Shown here in pieces: positions 44,677-52,339 of a DNA stretch of 64,000 nt. Source of the DNA: Brachybacterium phenoliresistens (GTDB taxonomy: Bacteria > Actinomycetota > Actinomycetes > Actinomycetales > Dermabacteraceae); NCBI RefSeq assembly GCF_000576425.1, contig NZ_KK070003.1, positions 1-64,000 on the forward strand, read 5' to 3'. The notes beneath the pieces were generated by a model, which had not been told where the DNA came from, did no database searches, and saw only the letters and a list, made by a program, of their open reading frames with translations. Made by a program: the position numbers and the translations under genes. Each line of letters opens with the position of its first letter. Within the stretch, counting starts at the first letter, position 1.

Positions 44677-45527
44677 CGTGCGGCCTCCTGGAGGATCGTG
44701 GCGGTGAGGGGATGGATGCGCGCGCCGACGTCGGCGCGGGCGGCGCTCGGCAGCGAGTCGGTGGTGTGGATGCGCCCGTAGTGCTCGCGCAGCCGCTCGG
44801 CGCGGCCGGAGAACACCCCGTGGGTCACCCACAGGTCCAGGCGCTCGGGGCCGATGCCCGCCGCCCCGGCCAGGCCCAGGAAGGTGCCGCCGCCATCGCA
44901 GATGTCGTCGACGACCAGCAGCTTCCCCGCCTCCGGCAGGGGCTCCACGCTGAAGCCGGAGAGCTTCCCGGTGGCGAAGTCGCGGTGCTTGCGGGCCTGG
45001 AGCAGCGGGATGCCGAGGGCGCGGGCGGTGCTCCCGGCGCGCCGGCGCGCCCCCTCGTCCGGGGCGATGACGCCGACGTACTCGCTCACCCAGCCGTCGG
45101 CGACCCGGCGGGCGAGGGCGCGGCGGATGATCCTCCACGCCGGGCAGACCACCAGGTCCTCGAGCAGCGAGGGCATGACCGGGGAGTGCGGGTCGACGGC
45201 CACCACCCTGTCGGCCGCCACCAGGCGCACCAGGCGGGCGTAGACCTCCGCGCCCAGCGGGGTGCCCCGGTCCGCGCGGGCTCCGGGGAGGTAGGGGACG
45301 GCCAGGGTGATGGGCCCGGCCCCGGCGCGGCGCTGCGCGTCGACCCACATGGCCGCCTCGAGGTAGTCCTCCGCGTGCGTGCCGCGGACGATCACGCAGG
45401 CGCCCGTGCCCGGATCCTGCGGCGCCGCGTGCGCCTCCCCGGCGGGGAAGCGCATCGCCCCGCCGTCCTCGGGGACGAGGAGCCCGTCCCGCCGGGAGAA
45501 GGTCTCGACCCTCTTAATAGTGTTCAT
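44673..45527 (-). CDS. Ribose-phosphate pyrophosphokinase-like protein
   Basis: A 284-residue PRPP synthetase homologue. It has an N-terminal and a C-terminal PRT-type fold; the C-terminal PRPP/ribose-5-phosphate loop is LLVVDDICDGGGTF, and VAVDPHSP corresponds to the conserved DxH region. It is shorter than housekeeping PrsA (about 315), and closer to the NAD-salvage-linked Prs proteins also found in large phages. ATG at 45527 has no Shine-Dalgarno; TATAGT ends 7 nt before it, so a leaderless mRNA is likely. It heads the operon with nadV. Confidence 0.88.
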   Translation of the reverse strand: MNTIKRVETFSRRDGLLVPEDGGAMRFPAGEAHAAPQDPGTGACVIVRGTHAEDYLEAAMWVDAQRRAGAGPITLAVPYLPGARADRGTPLGAEVYARLVRLVAADRVVAVDPHSPVMPSLLEDLVVCPAWRIIRRALARRVADGWVSEYVGVIAPDEGARRRAGSTARALGIPLLQARKHRDFATGKLSGFSVEPLPEAGKLLVVDDICDGGGTFLGLAGAAGIGPERLDLWVTHGVFSGRAERLREHYGRIHTTDSLPSAARADVGARIHPLTATILQEAAR

Positions 45528-45540
45528 GGTGGACACTATA
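45517..45540. promoter_or_regulatory. NrtR-type operator and leaderless promoter of the NAD-salvage operon
   Basis: ATAGTGT (45517-45523) and ACACTAT (45533-45539) are perfect 7-bp arms around 9 bases that include the start codon ATG (45525-45527 on the minus strand). The minus-strand -10 TATAGT (plus 45535-45540) is within the right arm. A -35-like TTGCCC would be 19 bp away. Repressor binding would therefore cover both the -10 and the initiation codon. Confidence 0.8.
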
Positions 45541-45622
45541 GACCCGATGGGGTGGCGCAGGGCAAGTCGGGGGCTCTGGTGACGGAGGGGCGGCGAGGCG
45601 CAGCATCGGCCCGGGCATGCGG

Positions 45623-45666
45623 AACGGCCCCTGATCTGCAGGTGAACCTGCAGGTCAGGGGCCGTT
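45623..45666 (-). terminator. Long hairpin terminator downstream of tRNA-Ser
   Basis: Arms at 45623-45642 (aacggcccctgatctgcagg) and 45647-45666 pair over 20 bp with one mismatch and the 4-base loop tgaa. It begins 3 bp after the tRNA 3' end on the minus strand, and also insulates the tRNA from the NAD-salvage operon promoter. Confidence 0.85.
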
Positions 45667-45669
45667 CTC

Positions 45670-45757
45670 TGGCGGAGGATGGGGGATTTGAACCCCCGAG
45701 GGCGTGAACCCAACACGCGTTCCAGGCGTGCGCCATAGGCCGCTAGGCGAATCCTCC
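45670..45757 (-). tRNA. tRNA-Ser (anticodon GGA)
   Basis: The minus strand from 45757 starts GGAGGAT, which pairs with ATCCTCC before discriminator G and an encoded CCA at the 3' end (45670). The anticodon arm is cacgc-CTGGAAC-gcgtg with anticodon GGA, reading UCC/UCU. A long variable arm (tgttgggttcacgccct) typical of class II tRNA-Ser is present. The T-arm is gggggTTCAAATccccc. Total length is 88 nt with CCA. No attachment-site-like duplication of its 3' end was noticed. Confidence 0.97.
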
Positions 45758-45834
45758 AATGCTCATGGAGCGCTCACGAGAGTACCCGAGAACCGGGGCC
45801 GCCGCGAGCTGGCGGGGCGGCAGGCGGGTGTACG

Positions 45835-46857
45835 TCACACTGCAGGTCGTGGCGCCGCAGCCGTCGAGTCGCGCTCGCGCAGGACGGGGGCGACCCGCAG
45901 CGCCGCGTCGCGGACGCGGCCGCCGAGGCGCTCCCGGATCATCTGCGCGGCCAGGCGGCCCATCTCCTCGCGCGGCTGGTGCACGCTCGTCAGATGCGGC
46001 CGCACGGTCAGCGCCAGGTGGGAGCTGTCGTAGCCGACCACGCTGAGCCGCCCGGGCACGGGGACCCCGGCCTCGGCCGCACGGTGCAGCACCCGCACGG
46101 CGGCGACGTCGTTGGCGGCGAACACGGCGGTCGGGGCCGGCGAGCGGCCGGCCGCGACCCTCCGCAGCAGGTCGCGCAGCTGCTCGTCCAGCCGCGGACC
46201 ATCGGCCGGACCGATCACCTCGATCCGATCGGCCAGCCCCCACCGGGCGGCCTCCGCCGCGAAGCCGGCCCGCCGCGCGGCGGGGCCGGGCCGGGAGGAC
46301 GCGGTGACATGCACCAGCTGCCGGTGGCCGTGCTCGACCAGGTGCCGCACGGCGAGGGCCGCGCCCGTCTCGTCGTCGCAGTGCACGGTGTCGACGCCCG
46401 GGACGGGCTCCTGCAGCCGGCCGATCACCGCCACCGGCACCACGGCCGCGGCCGCCGACAGCGCCGCCGGGCCCAGCCAGGTCGAGGCGACGACGACCCC
46501 GTCGACCCCGAGGCCCAGCATCCGCGCGAGCTGCCGCTCCAGCTGGTCGGGGTCGCGCCGCCCCTGCGCGATCACCACCCCGGTGCCCTCGGCCTCGGCG
46601 TACCGCTCGATGCCCGCGATGACGTCCGTGTGGTACGCGTTGGCGAGGTCGGTGGCGATCACCCCGAGCAGGCCGCCGGCGGGCAGCGCCGGCCGCGGCG
46701 CGCGATAGCCGACCGCCCGCGCGGCCGCCAGCACGCGACGCCGCGTCCGCTCGCCCGCCCCCGGCCGGCCGCGCAGCACCAGCGAGGCGGCGGAGGCCGA
46801 GACCCCGGCCGCCCGCGCGACATCGGCGAGGGTGGGCCGGCCCGATGGATGTCCCAT
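45835..46857 (-). CDS. LacI family transcriptional regulator
   Basis: A 340-residue repressor. The HTH is RPTLADVARAAGVSASAASLVLRG (residues about 7-30), followed by the hinge and the sugar-binding core (GGLLGVIATDLANAYHTDVIAG ... GYDSSHLALTVRPHLTSVHQP). The hinge helix region LAAARAVGYRAPRPA is standard. ATG at 46857 has only a close GAGG, and TAGGAA 6 nt before it may be part of a leaderless promoter. It is divergent from the HAD/ECF importer genes with a palindrome between, and probably regulates them. Confidence 0.92.
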   Translation of the reverse strand: MGHPSGRPTLADVARAAGVSASAASLVLRGRPGAGERTRRRVLAAARAVGYRAPRPALPAGGLLGVIATDLANAYHTDVIAGIERYAEAEGTGVVIAQGRRDPDQLERQLARMLGLGVDGVVVASTWLGPAALSAAAAVVPVAVIGRLQEPVPGVDTVHCDDETGAALAVRHLVEHGHRQLVHVTASSRPGPAARRAGFAAEAARWGLADRIEVIGPADGPRLDEQLRDLLRRVAAGRSPAPTAVFAANDVAAVRVLHRAAEAGVPVPGRLSVVGYDSSHLALTVRPHLTSVHQPREEMGRLAAQMIRERLGGRVRDAALRVAPVLRERDSTAAAPRPAV

Positions 46858-46900
46858 GCCTCGTTCCTAGCACCCGGGAATGCGCGCCGACCTGCGCATG

Positions 46901-46912
46901 TGCAGATCTGCA
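46901..46912. promoter_or_regulatory. Palindrome between LacI and HAD/ECF genes
   Basis: TGCAGATCTGCA is a perfect 12-bp palindrome in the 133-bp divergent region, 44 bp from the LacI start and 78 bp from the HAD gene start. Its size and position fit a LacI-family operator, though the sequence differs from the GGAAA-type sites elsewhere in the window. The HAD gene itself appears to use TAGCGT (46978-46983) 7 nt before its ATG. Confidence 0.5.
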
Positions 46913-46990
46913 GAGGTTGTGGCCCCATCGTGCGCATCGGTTCACGCGCTGTTCATCCGGCCACGGGACGGCCTGCGTAGCGTCCCGGGC

Positions 46991-48601
46991 ATGACCTCCA
47001 CCGCGCCCCGTGCCCTGCTCCTCGACTTCGGCGGGGTGCTCGTCTCCACCGCCGCGCGCGCCGACTGGGCGCCCGTGCTCGCCCGGCGCGTCGTCGAGAT
47101 CGCGGGCACCGCCGGGCAAGAGCTCGACCCCCGCCGCGCCGAGGCGTCCCTGCGGGCGGGCCGCGCGGCGCTGTCGCTGTGGAAGGACGCCGCCTCCCGT
47201 CGCCGCGCGCCGCGGGAGCTCGACCCCCGCGAGATCGTCGAGGACTTCCTGCTCGCGGATCTTCCCGATCCGGTCCGGGCCGCCGCCGGGCTGGACGCGC
47301 AGCGCCTGCTGCGGGCCAAGACCCTCGCCGTCGCCGACCACCACGTCCGCCCCGGGGTGCCGGAGCTGCTCGAGCACGCCCGCTCCCGCGGCATCGCCCT
47401 GGGCGTGGTCTCCAACGCCCACTCCGGCCTCGCGCACCGCGAGGTGCTGCGGGCCACGGGGCTGGACGCGCACATCGGCGTGCAGGTCTACTCCGACGAG
47501 GTCGGCATCCGCAAGCCGCACCCCGGCATGATCCACCGCGCGCTCGAGGCCCTGGGCGTCGCCCCGGAGGATTCCTGGTACGTGGGGGACACCCTGGACC
47601 GCGACGTGGTCGCCGGGCGCCGCGCCGGCGCGGGCCGCGTGATCATCACCCGCGACCGCCGCACCGACCGCACCCCCTTCGCCGTGGACGCCGCCCCCGA
47701 CCTCGTGCTCGAGACCCCCGAGGGCCTCCTCGCCGAGCTGCGCCGCCTGCCCGACCGCCCCCGCGCCGCCGCCCCCGCCGCCGCGCCGATCCCGCCCCGC
47801 GACCCGGCCCCGGAGGCCCGCGACCGGCCGCGCCGCCCGGCGCTCCTGCTGGACCACGGCGGCGTCATCACCACCTCGACCCCCGATCCCTCGCGCGACG
47901 CGGAGGTCGGGGCGGCGCTCGCCGACCTCGCCGCCCGCTGCGGTCACGCGCTGGACGCCGAGGTCGCGGCCGCCGCCGTCGCCGCCGGCTGGGGGCGTCT
48001 GCGCGCGCGCAAGCGCGCCGCCCCCGAGGCGGAGATCGCCCCCGAGGAGCTGTGGGGCGACCTCATCGGGCGCGGCCTGCCCGGGCCGCTGCGCCCGGCG
48101 CTGCGGCTCGAGGCCCGCGAGCTGTCCGCGCTGCTGCACCGCGCCAAGGGGACCATGCGTCCCCGCGCGGGAGCGCTCGAGCTGATCCGCTTCGCCGCCG
48201 CGCACCGCGTCCCCCTCGGGATCGTCTCGAACACGATCTCGGGCCGCAGCGTGCGCGAGACGCTGGACGGCTACGGCATCGGCGGCCTCATCGGCCCGGC
48301 GGCGTACTCCGACGAGGTCGGGGTGCGCAAGCCCGGCCGCGGCATCTTCGCCGCGGCCCTCGCGGGCCTGGACGTCGATCCGGCCGATGTCTTGCACGTG
48401 GGGGACAAGGCCCTCAACGACGGCGCCGGCGCGCGCGGCGCCGGGATCGGCACCGTCTGCCTGCTGCGCGGCGGCAAGGATCCCGAGCCGGTGCTGGCCC
48501 GCGCCCTCGCCGACGGCATCGCCGACCACGTCCTGGACTCCCCGGCCGATGTCATCGGCCTGCTCGCCGACCGCCTCTCCCTCGTGCCCGCGACCCTCTG
48601 A
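46991..48601 (+). CDS. Tandem double-HAD hydrolase
   Basis: A 536-residue fusion of two HAD-superfamily phosphatase domains (about 8-225 and 284-505), joined by a Pro/Ala/Arg linker. Domain 1 has LLDFGGVLV (nucleophile Asp12), VVSNAHSG, IRKPHPG and YVGDTLDRD. Domain 2 has LLDHGGVIT (Asp288), IVSNTISG, VRKPGRG and HVGDKALNDG. In both, the second Asp of DxD is replaced by Gly, as in some HAD-IA members, so phosphatase activity is possible but not assured. The mRNA is probably leaderless (TAGCGT then 7 nt). It precedes an ECF-type importer by 26 bp and probably acts on the imported compound or its phosphate. Confidence 0.87.
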   Translation: MTSTAPRALLLDFGGVLVSTAARADWAPVLARRVVEIAGTAGQELDPRRAEASLRAGRAALSLWKDAASRRRAPRELDPREIVEDFLLADLPDPVRAAAGLDAQRLLRAKTLAVADHHVRPGVPELLEHARSRGIALGVVSNAHSGLAHREVLRATGLDAHIGVQVYSDEVGIRKPHPGMIHRALEALGVAPEDSWYVGDTLDRDVVAGRRAGAGRVIITRDRRTDRTPFAVDAAPDLVLETPEGLLAELRRLPDRPRAAAPAAAPIPPRDPAPEARDRPRRPALLLDHGGVITTSTPDPSRDAEVGAALADLAARCGHALDAEVAAAAVAAGWGRLRARKRAAPEAEIAPEELWGDLIGRGLPGPLRPALRLEARELSALLHRAKGTMRPRAGALELIRFAAAHRVPLGIVSNTISGRSVRETLDGYGIGGLIGPAAYSDEVGVRKPGRGIFAAALAGLDVDPADVLHVGDKALNDGAGARGAGIGTVCLLRGGKDPEPVLARALADGIADHVLDSPADVIGLLADRLSLVPATL

Positions 48602-48627
48602 CCCCTCTCCTCGACCCTGGAGCCGAC

Positions 48628-49584
48628 ATGACCACCACGCCCCCTGCCACGCCTCCCACCACCCCGTCCACCACGGCCCCCGCCGATCCGGACGTCCGCC
48701 GCGGCCGCCTGCGCGGCGCCGTGGACGGCATCCGCACCGCGGAGCTGACCACCTCCCAGAAGCTCATGGTCTTCGTGCTGTCGATGTCCCTGTTCGGGCT
48801 CTCCAACATCATCCTGGAGATCATCCCGGACCCCTCCATCGGCCCCGTGGACGTCTCCGTCTCCTACATGGTGTTCGTCCCGCTGACGATCGCGGCCCTG
48901 TTCTCCCCGTTCTGGGCGGCGCTCGGCGCCCCGCTGGGCGAGATCGTGTTCACCGACCTGCTGATGGGCGACTTCTCGGGCCTCGCCGAGGTCGAGGGCT
49001 ACCTGCAGATGTTCCTGGCGGTGTACATCGCCGGCTCGCTGATCCGCAACCCGCGCAGCCGGGTGCAGATCGCCGTCGGCGCGATCGTCGTCGTGCTCAT
49101 CGACAAGATCCTCTCCGCGGTGGTGGACCTGTCGAAGGTCTGGATCGGCGTCGAGGACGCCGAGCTGGTCCAGGGCCTTCCCCAGTCGATGCTCGCGCTC
49201 GAGGCGATCGGCCTGGGCGTGGACGTGCTCATGAGCGGCGTGCTGCTGGGGGCGATCCCGGCGATGTGGCTGATCCCCTCGCTGCACGGCAGGATCGAGC
49301 CGCTGATGGGCATGCGCCCGCGCGTGCCGGGGGAGCCGATCCCGGGCTCCGCCCCGCGCACCCCGCTGTTCCTCGCCGCGGCGCTGGTGCTGTCGGTCGG
49401 CTCCTTCGGCTTCGCCTTCCTGGAGGCCTTCGACCTCTCCGCGGGCTCCTGGGAGCCGGACTTCCTGGACCGCTTCGGGAACTGGTTCGTGCTGGTCTCC
49501 GTCGCGGCGATCGCCCTCGTGCTGGTCGTGGCGATCCTCCTGTTCCGCCTCTCGCGCTCCGCCGCGACCACGGACGACCGATGA
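48628..49584 (+). CDS. Membrane protein, probable substrate-specific (S) component of an ECF-type importer
   Basis: A 318-residue protein with a Thr/Pro-rich cytoplasmic start (1-35) and about six to seven membrane spans. SMSLFGLSNIILEIIPDPSIGPV and FSPFWAALGAPLGEIVFTDLLMG resemble the substrate-binding membrane proteins of ECF transporters. The identification rests mainly on its place directly before a fused double ATPase (ATGA overlap) and an EcfT-like gene. It is larger than most S components (about 180-220), because of an extra C-terminal span and tail. The ligand is unknown; no riboswitch (B12, TPP, FMN) was seen upstream. Confidence 0.75.
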   Translation: MTTTPPATPPTTPSTTAPADPDVRRGRLRGAVDGIRTAELTTSQKLMVFVLSMSLFGLSNIILEIIPDPSIGPVDVSVSYMVFVPLTIAALFSPFWAALGAPLGEIVFTDLLMGDFSGLAEVEGYLQMFLAVYIAGSLIRNPRSRVQIAVGAIVVVLIDKILSAVVDLSKVWIGVEDAELVQGLPQSMLALEAIGLGVDVLMSGVLLGAIPAMWLIPSLHGRIEPLMGMRPRVPGEPIPGSAPRTPLFLAAALVLSVGSFGFAFLEAFDLSAGSWEPDFLDRFGNWFVLVSVAAIALVLVVAILLFRLSRSAATTDDR

Positions 49585-51392
49585 GCGCCCCCGCCTCCCT
49601 GCCCGCCGCGACCGACGCGGCGGACGGACCCGTCGATCCCGTGATCGTCGTCCGGGACCTGTCCTTCCGCTACCCCGGAGCGCAGCGCGACACCCTGCGC
49701 AACGTCGACCTCACCATCGAGCGCGGCGACTTCGTGGCGGTGGTCGGCGGGAACGGCTCCGCCAAGACGACCCTGTGCAAGACCTTCAACGGGCTGATCC
49801 CGCACTACTGGAACGGCGACTTCGCCGGCGCCGTCCACGTGGACGGCCTGGACACCTGGGAATCGGACGTCGCGGAGCTCTCCAGCCGCGTCGGCTACGT
49901 CTACCAGGACTTCACCGACCAGCTGGTGCGGCCCACCGTCCGCGACGAGGTCTCCTTCGGGCCGCTGAACTTCGGGCACGCGGACCACCGCGAGCGCACC
50001 GACGAGGCCCTCGAGCAGCTGGGCATCGCCCATCTGGCGCAGTCCTTCGTCTGGCAGCTCTCCGGCGGGCAGGCGCACCTGGTGGCCCTCGCCTCCGTGC
50101 TGGCCATGCGGCCCTCCGTGATCGTCGTCGACGAGCCGGTCGCCGAGCTCGACCCGGCCCGGGCCCGCGAGATCTACCGCCGGCTCGCGCAGCTGAACCG
50201 CGAGCGGGGCATCACGGTGATCACCATCGAGCACCATGCGGAGTTCGTCGCCGAGTTCGCCCGCTCCGTCGTGCTGATGGCCGAGGGCGCCCCCGTCTGG
50301 CACCTGCCGGTGCGCGAGGCCATGGCCCGCCACGCCGACCTCGAGGCGCACGGCGTGCCCGCCCCGGACGCCGTGGCCCTGACCGCGCACCTCGGACAGG
50401 AGCAGCTGGCCCTGGACGCCGACTCCGCCGCCCGCGTCCTGCGACCCCGCCGGCGACCCGAGCCGCCGTCCCCTCCGCCCTCGCCCCCGCGCGAGGCGGA
50501 GGCGGCCGATGCCGCCCCAGCGGCCCATCGGCCGCGCCCCGCGGAGGTCGTCGCCTCCCTGCGCGGCATCCACCACGGCTACCGCTCGGTCTCCGGCGGG
50601 CTCCAGGTCGTGCTCGAGGACCTGGACCTGGACCTGCATGCGGGGGAGCGGATCGCCCTGGTCGGCACCAACGGCGCCGGCAAGTCGACGCTCATGAAGC
50701 TGCTGACGGGGCTGATGGTCCCGCGCCGCGGCACGGTCACGGTCGACGGGATCGACACCCGCAGCCGCTCCGCCGCGCGCCTGGCCGACCACGTCTCCTA
50801 CCTGTACCAGCATCCCGGCCGCATGTTCCTGCGCGAGAGCGTGCGCGCGGACGTGGCCCTGTTCCCCACGGGCCGGCGCCTGCCCGATGCCGCGGAGCTC
50901 GTCGAGGAGGTGCTGGAACGGGTGGGCCTGCAGCAGCTCGCCGAGCGCGACGGGCGCTCCCTCTCCGGCGGGCAGCAGCGGCGGGCGACGATCGGGATCG
51001 GCCTGGCGATGCGGCCCCGCCTGCTGCTGCTGGACGAGCCGACGTCGAGCCTGGACATCCGCTCCCGCGACGACGTCACCGGCATGCTCGCGTCCCTGGC
51101 CGGCACGGTGCGCTGCGCGGTCGTGGCCACCCACGACATGGACCTCGTCGCCTCCTGGGCGAGCCGGGTGATCGTCCTGGACCGCGGCGCGGTGATCGCG
51201 GATCTCACCCCGCGGGAGCTGTTCTCGCGCCCCGAGCTGACGCGGCGCGCCCGGCTGACCCCGCCGCAGGCCGCCCGCATCGGCCTCGCGCTGGGCCTGG
51301 ACCCGCTGCCGCTGACCGCGGCGGAGGTGCGCGCCGCCCTCGACCCCGCCCTCGACACCCTGCTGGACCGTGTGCCCGAGGAGGCCCGATGA
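49581..51392 (+). CDS. ECF-type ABC importer, fused double ATPase
   Basis: A 603-residue protein with two ATPase domains. In domain 1 (about 22-250) Walker A reads GGNGSAKTT at 56-64, with Ala61 where Gly is nearly invariant, and the signature is LSGGQAHLVALA, lacking the usual Arg; Walker B VVDEPVAELDP and His of the switch (TIEHHAE) are kept. In domain 2 (about 328-560) all motifs are normal: GTNGAGKST near 360, LSGGQQRRATIG, LLLLDEPTSSLD, VVATHDMD. A Pro/Arg/Ala linker joins them. So domain 1 may be catalytically weakened. The gene overlaps both neighbours by ATGA. Confidence 0.9.
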   Translation: MSAPASLPAATDAADGPVDPVIVVRDLSFRYPGAQRDTLRNVDLTIERGDFVAVVGGNGSAKTTLCKTFNGLIPHYWNGDFAGAVHVDGLDTWESDVAELSSRVGYVYQDFTDQLVRPTVRDEVSFGPLNFGHADHRERTDEALEQLGIAHLAQSFVWQLSGGQAHLVALASVLAMRPSVIVVDEPVAELDPARAREIYRRLAQLNRERGITVITIEHHAEFVAEFARSVVLMAEGAPVWHLPVREAMARHADLEAHGVPAPDAVALTAHLGQEQLALDADSAARVLRPRRRPEPPSPPPSPPREAEAADAAPAAHRPRPAEVVASLRGIHHGYRSVSGGLQVVLEDLDLDLHAGERIALVGTNGAGKSTLMKLLTGLMVPRRGTVTVDGIDTRSRSAARLADHVSYLYQHPGRMFLRESVRADVALFPTGRRLPDAAELVEEVLERVGLQQLAERDGRSLSGGQQRRATIGIGLAMRPRLLLLDEPTSSLDIRSRDDVTGMLASLAGTVRCAVVATHDMDLVASWASRVIVLDRGAVIADLTPRELFSRPELTRRARLTPPQAARIGLALGLDPLPLTAAEVRAALDPALDTLLDRVPEEAR

Positions 51393-52237
51393 CCCGCCGG
51401 ACCCATGATGTGCTGAGCGTGGAGTGGGTGCGCCTGGAGCTGCTGCGCACCGCCTACTCCACCCGCGGCGGGCTGTTCTCCCGGATGGACCCGCGGGCCG
51501 TGCTGGCCTGGTACGTGCTGCTGGCGCTGGCGCCCTGGTTCACGCACGACACCGCCGTCCTGATCGGCCTGTTCGTGCTGGGGGCGATCGGCGTGGTGCT
51601 GGCCCGGGTCGGTCCGCTGGTGCTGGGGCTGTTCCTGGTCGGCCTGCTCGGCAACGTGCTCGGCCTGCTGGTCGCCTCGCTGTTCTTCGGCGGCGACCTG
51701 GGCACGCTGGCCGCCCTCGCGGAGCTGAACCTCAAGCTCGGCGCCGTGTCGATGGCCTCGATGGCGGCCTTCGTGTCCCTGGACCCGGAGAAGCTGTCCG
51801 ATGCGCTGCTGTCGCTGCGCGCCCCGGAGCTGCTGGCCTTCGGCGTCAGCTATGGCTACCGGATGCTGCCGATCCTCGTGGACGAGTACGTGACCGTGTT
51901 CGAGGGGCAGCGCCTGCGCCACGCCCCGCCGCCGCGGCCCGGGATCCTGGGCTGGCGGGTGATCCTGCAGTGGTGCACGCTCGCGGTGACGGCGTTCTCG
52001 CCGATCATGCTCAACGTCGCCGGGACGGTGCGCACCACGGTGGAGGCGCTCGAGACCCGCGGCTTCACGTATGCGGCCGCGAATCCGCAGGGGCGCCGGC
52101 TGCGCCTGGCGCACCTGCGGATCACGGCGCTCGACGTGCTCGTGGTCGCGGCATCGGCCCTGGCGATCGCGGCGTGCTACGCGATCCCGGGCCTGCTGGG
52201 CGTCAGTCCAGCTCCTCCGGGTGGCGCAGCAGGTTGA
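51389..52237 (+). CDS. ECF transporter transmembrane component (EcfT-like)
   Basis: A 282-residue membrane protein with about five spans. LFSRMDPRAVLAWYVLLALAP at the N-terminus and VEALETRGFTYA near residue 225 (matching the second Ala-Arg-Gly-type coupling motif AxEARGF) identify the EcfT/CbiQ family. SLDPEKLSDALLSLRAPELL is also typical. ATG 51389 overlaps the ATPase stop (ATGA). Its 3' end overlaps the convergent MetS gene by 35 bp; the last 15 residues are a variable Gly/Pro/Ala tail. Confidence 0.9.
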   Translation: MTRRTHDVLSVEWVRLELLRTAYSTRGGLFSRMDPRAVLAWYVLLALAPWFTHDTAVLIGLFVLGAIGVVLARVGPLVLGLFLVGLLGNVLGLLVASLFFGGDLGTLAALAELNLKLGAVSMASMAAFVSLDPEKLSDALLSLRAPELLAFGVSYGYRMLPILVDEYVTVFEGQRLRHAPPPRPGILGWRVILQWCTLAVTAFSPIMLNVAGTVRTTVEALETRGFTYAAANPQGRRLRLAHLRITALDVLVVAASALAIAACYAIPGLLGVSPAPPGGAAG

Positions 52238-52310
52238 CGATCGCGGCGGCCAGGCCGCCCCACACGGTGGCGACGGCGACGAGCATCATGACGATGGCGG
52301 GTGCGGACAT
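52203..52310 (-). CDS. metS: Methionine/alanine importer small subunit
   Basis: A 35-residue single-span peptide beginning MSAPAIVMMLVAVATVWGGL and ending HPEELD, the form of MetS, the small subunit needed by the Na+-dependent importer MetP in Corynebacterium. GGAGGACCCC lies before ATG 52310. It is 29 bp downstream of metP on the same strand. It overlaps the end of the convergent EcfT-like gene. Confidence 0.92.
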   Translation of the reverse strand: MSAPAIVMMLVAVATVWGGLAAAIVNLLRHPEELD

Positions 52311-52339
52311 GGGGTCCTCCTTCGGGTGGGTCGGGCCGG

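Noticed and set aside
45670-45757. Integration site (att) of a genomic island at tRNA-Ser
   Set aside because: No integrase gene and no repeated copy of the tRNA 3' end was noticed in the window.
46858-52237. Riboswitch for the ECF-type importer
   Set aside because: The 133-bp divergent region and the 26-bp gap before the S-like gene are too short and show no known aptamer core.
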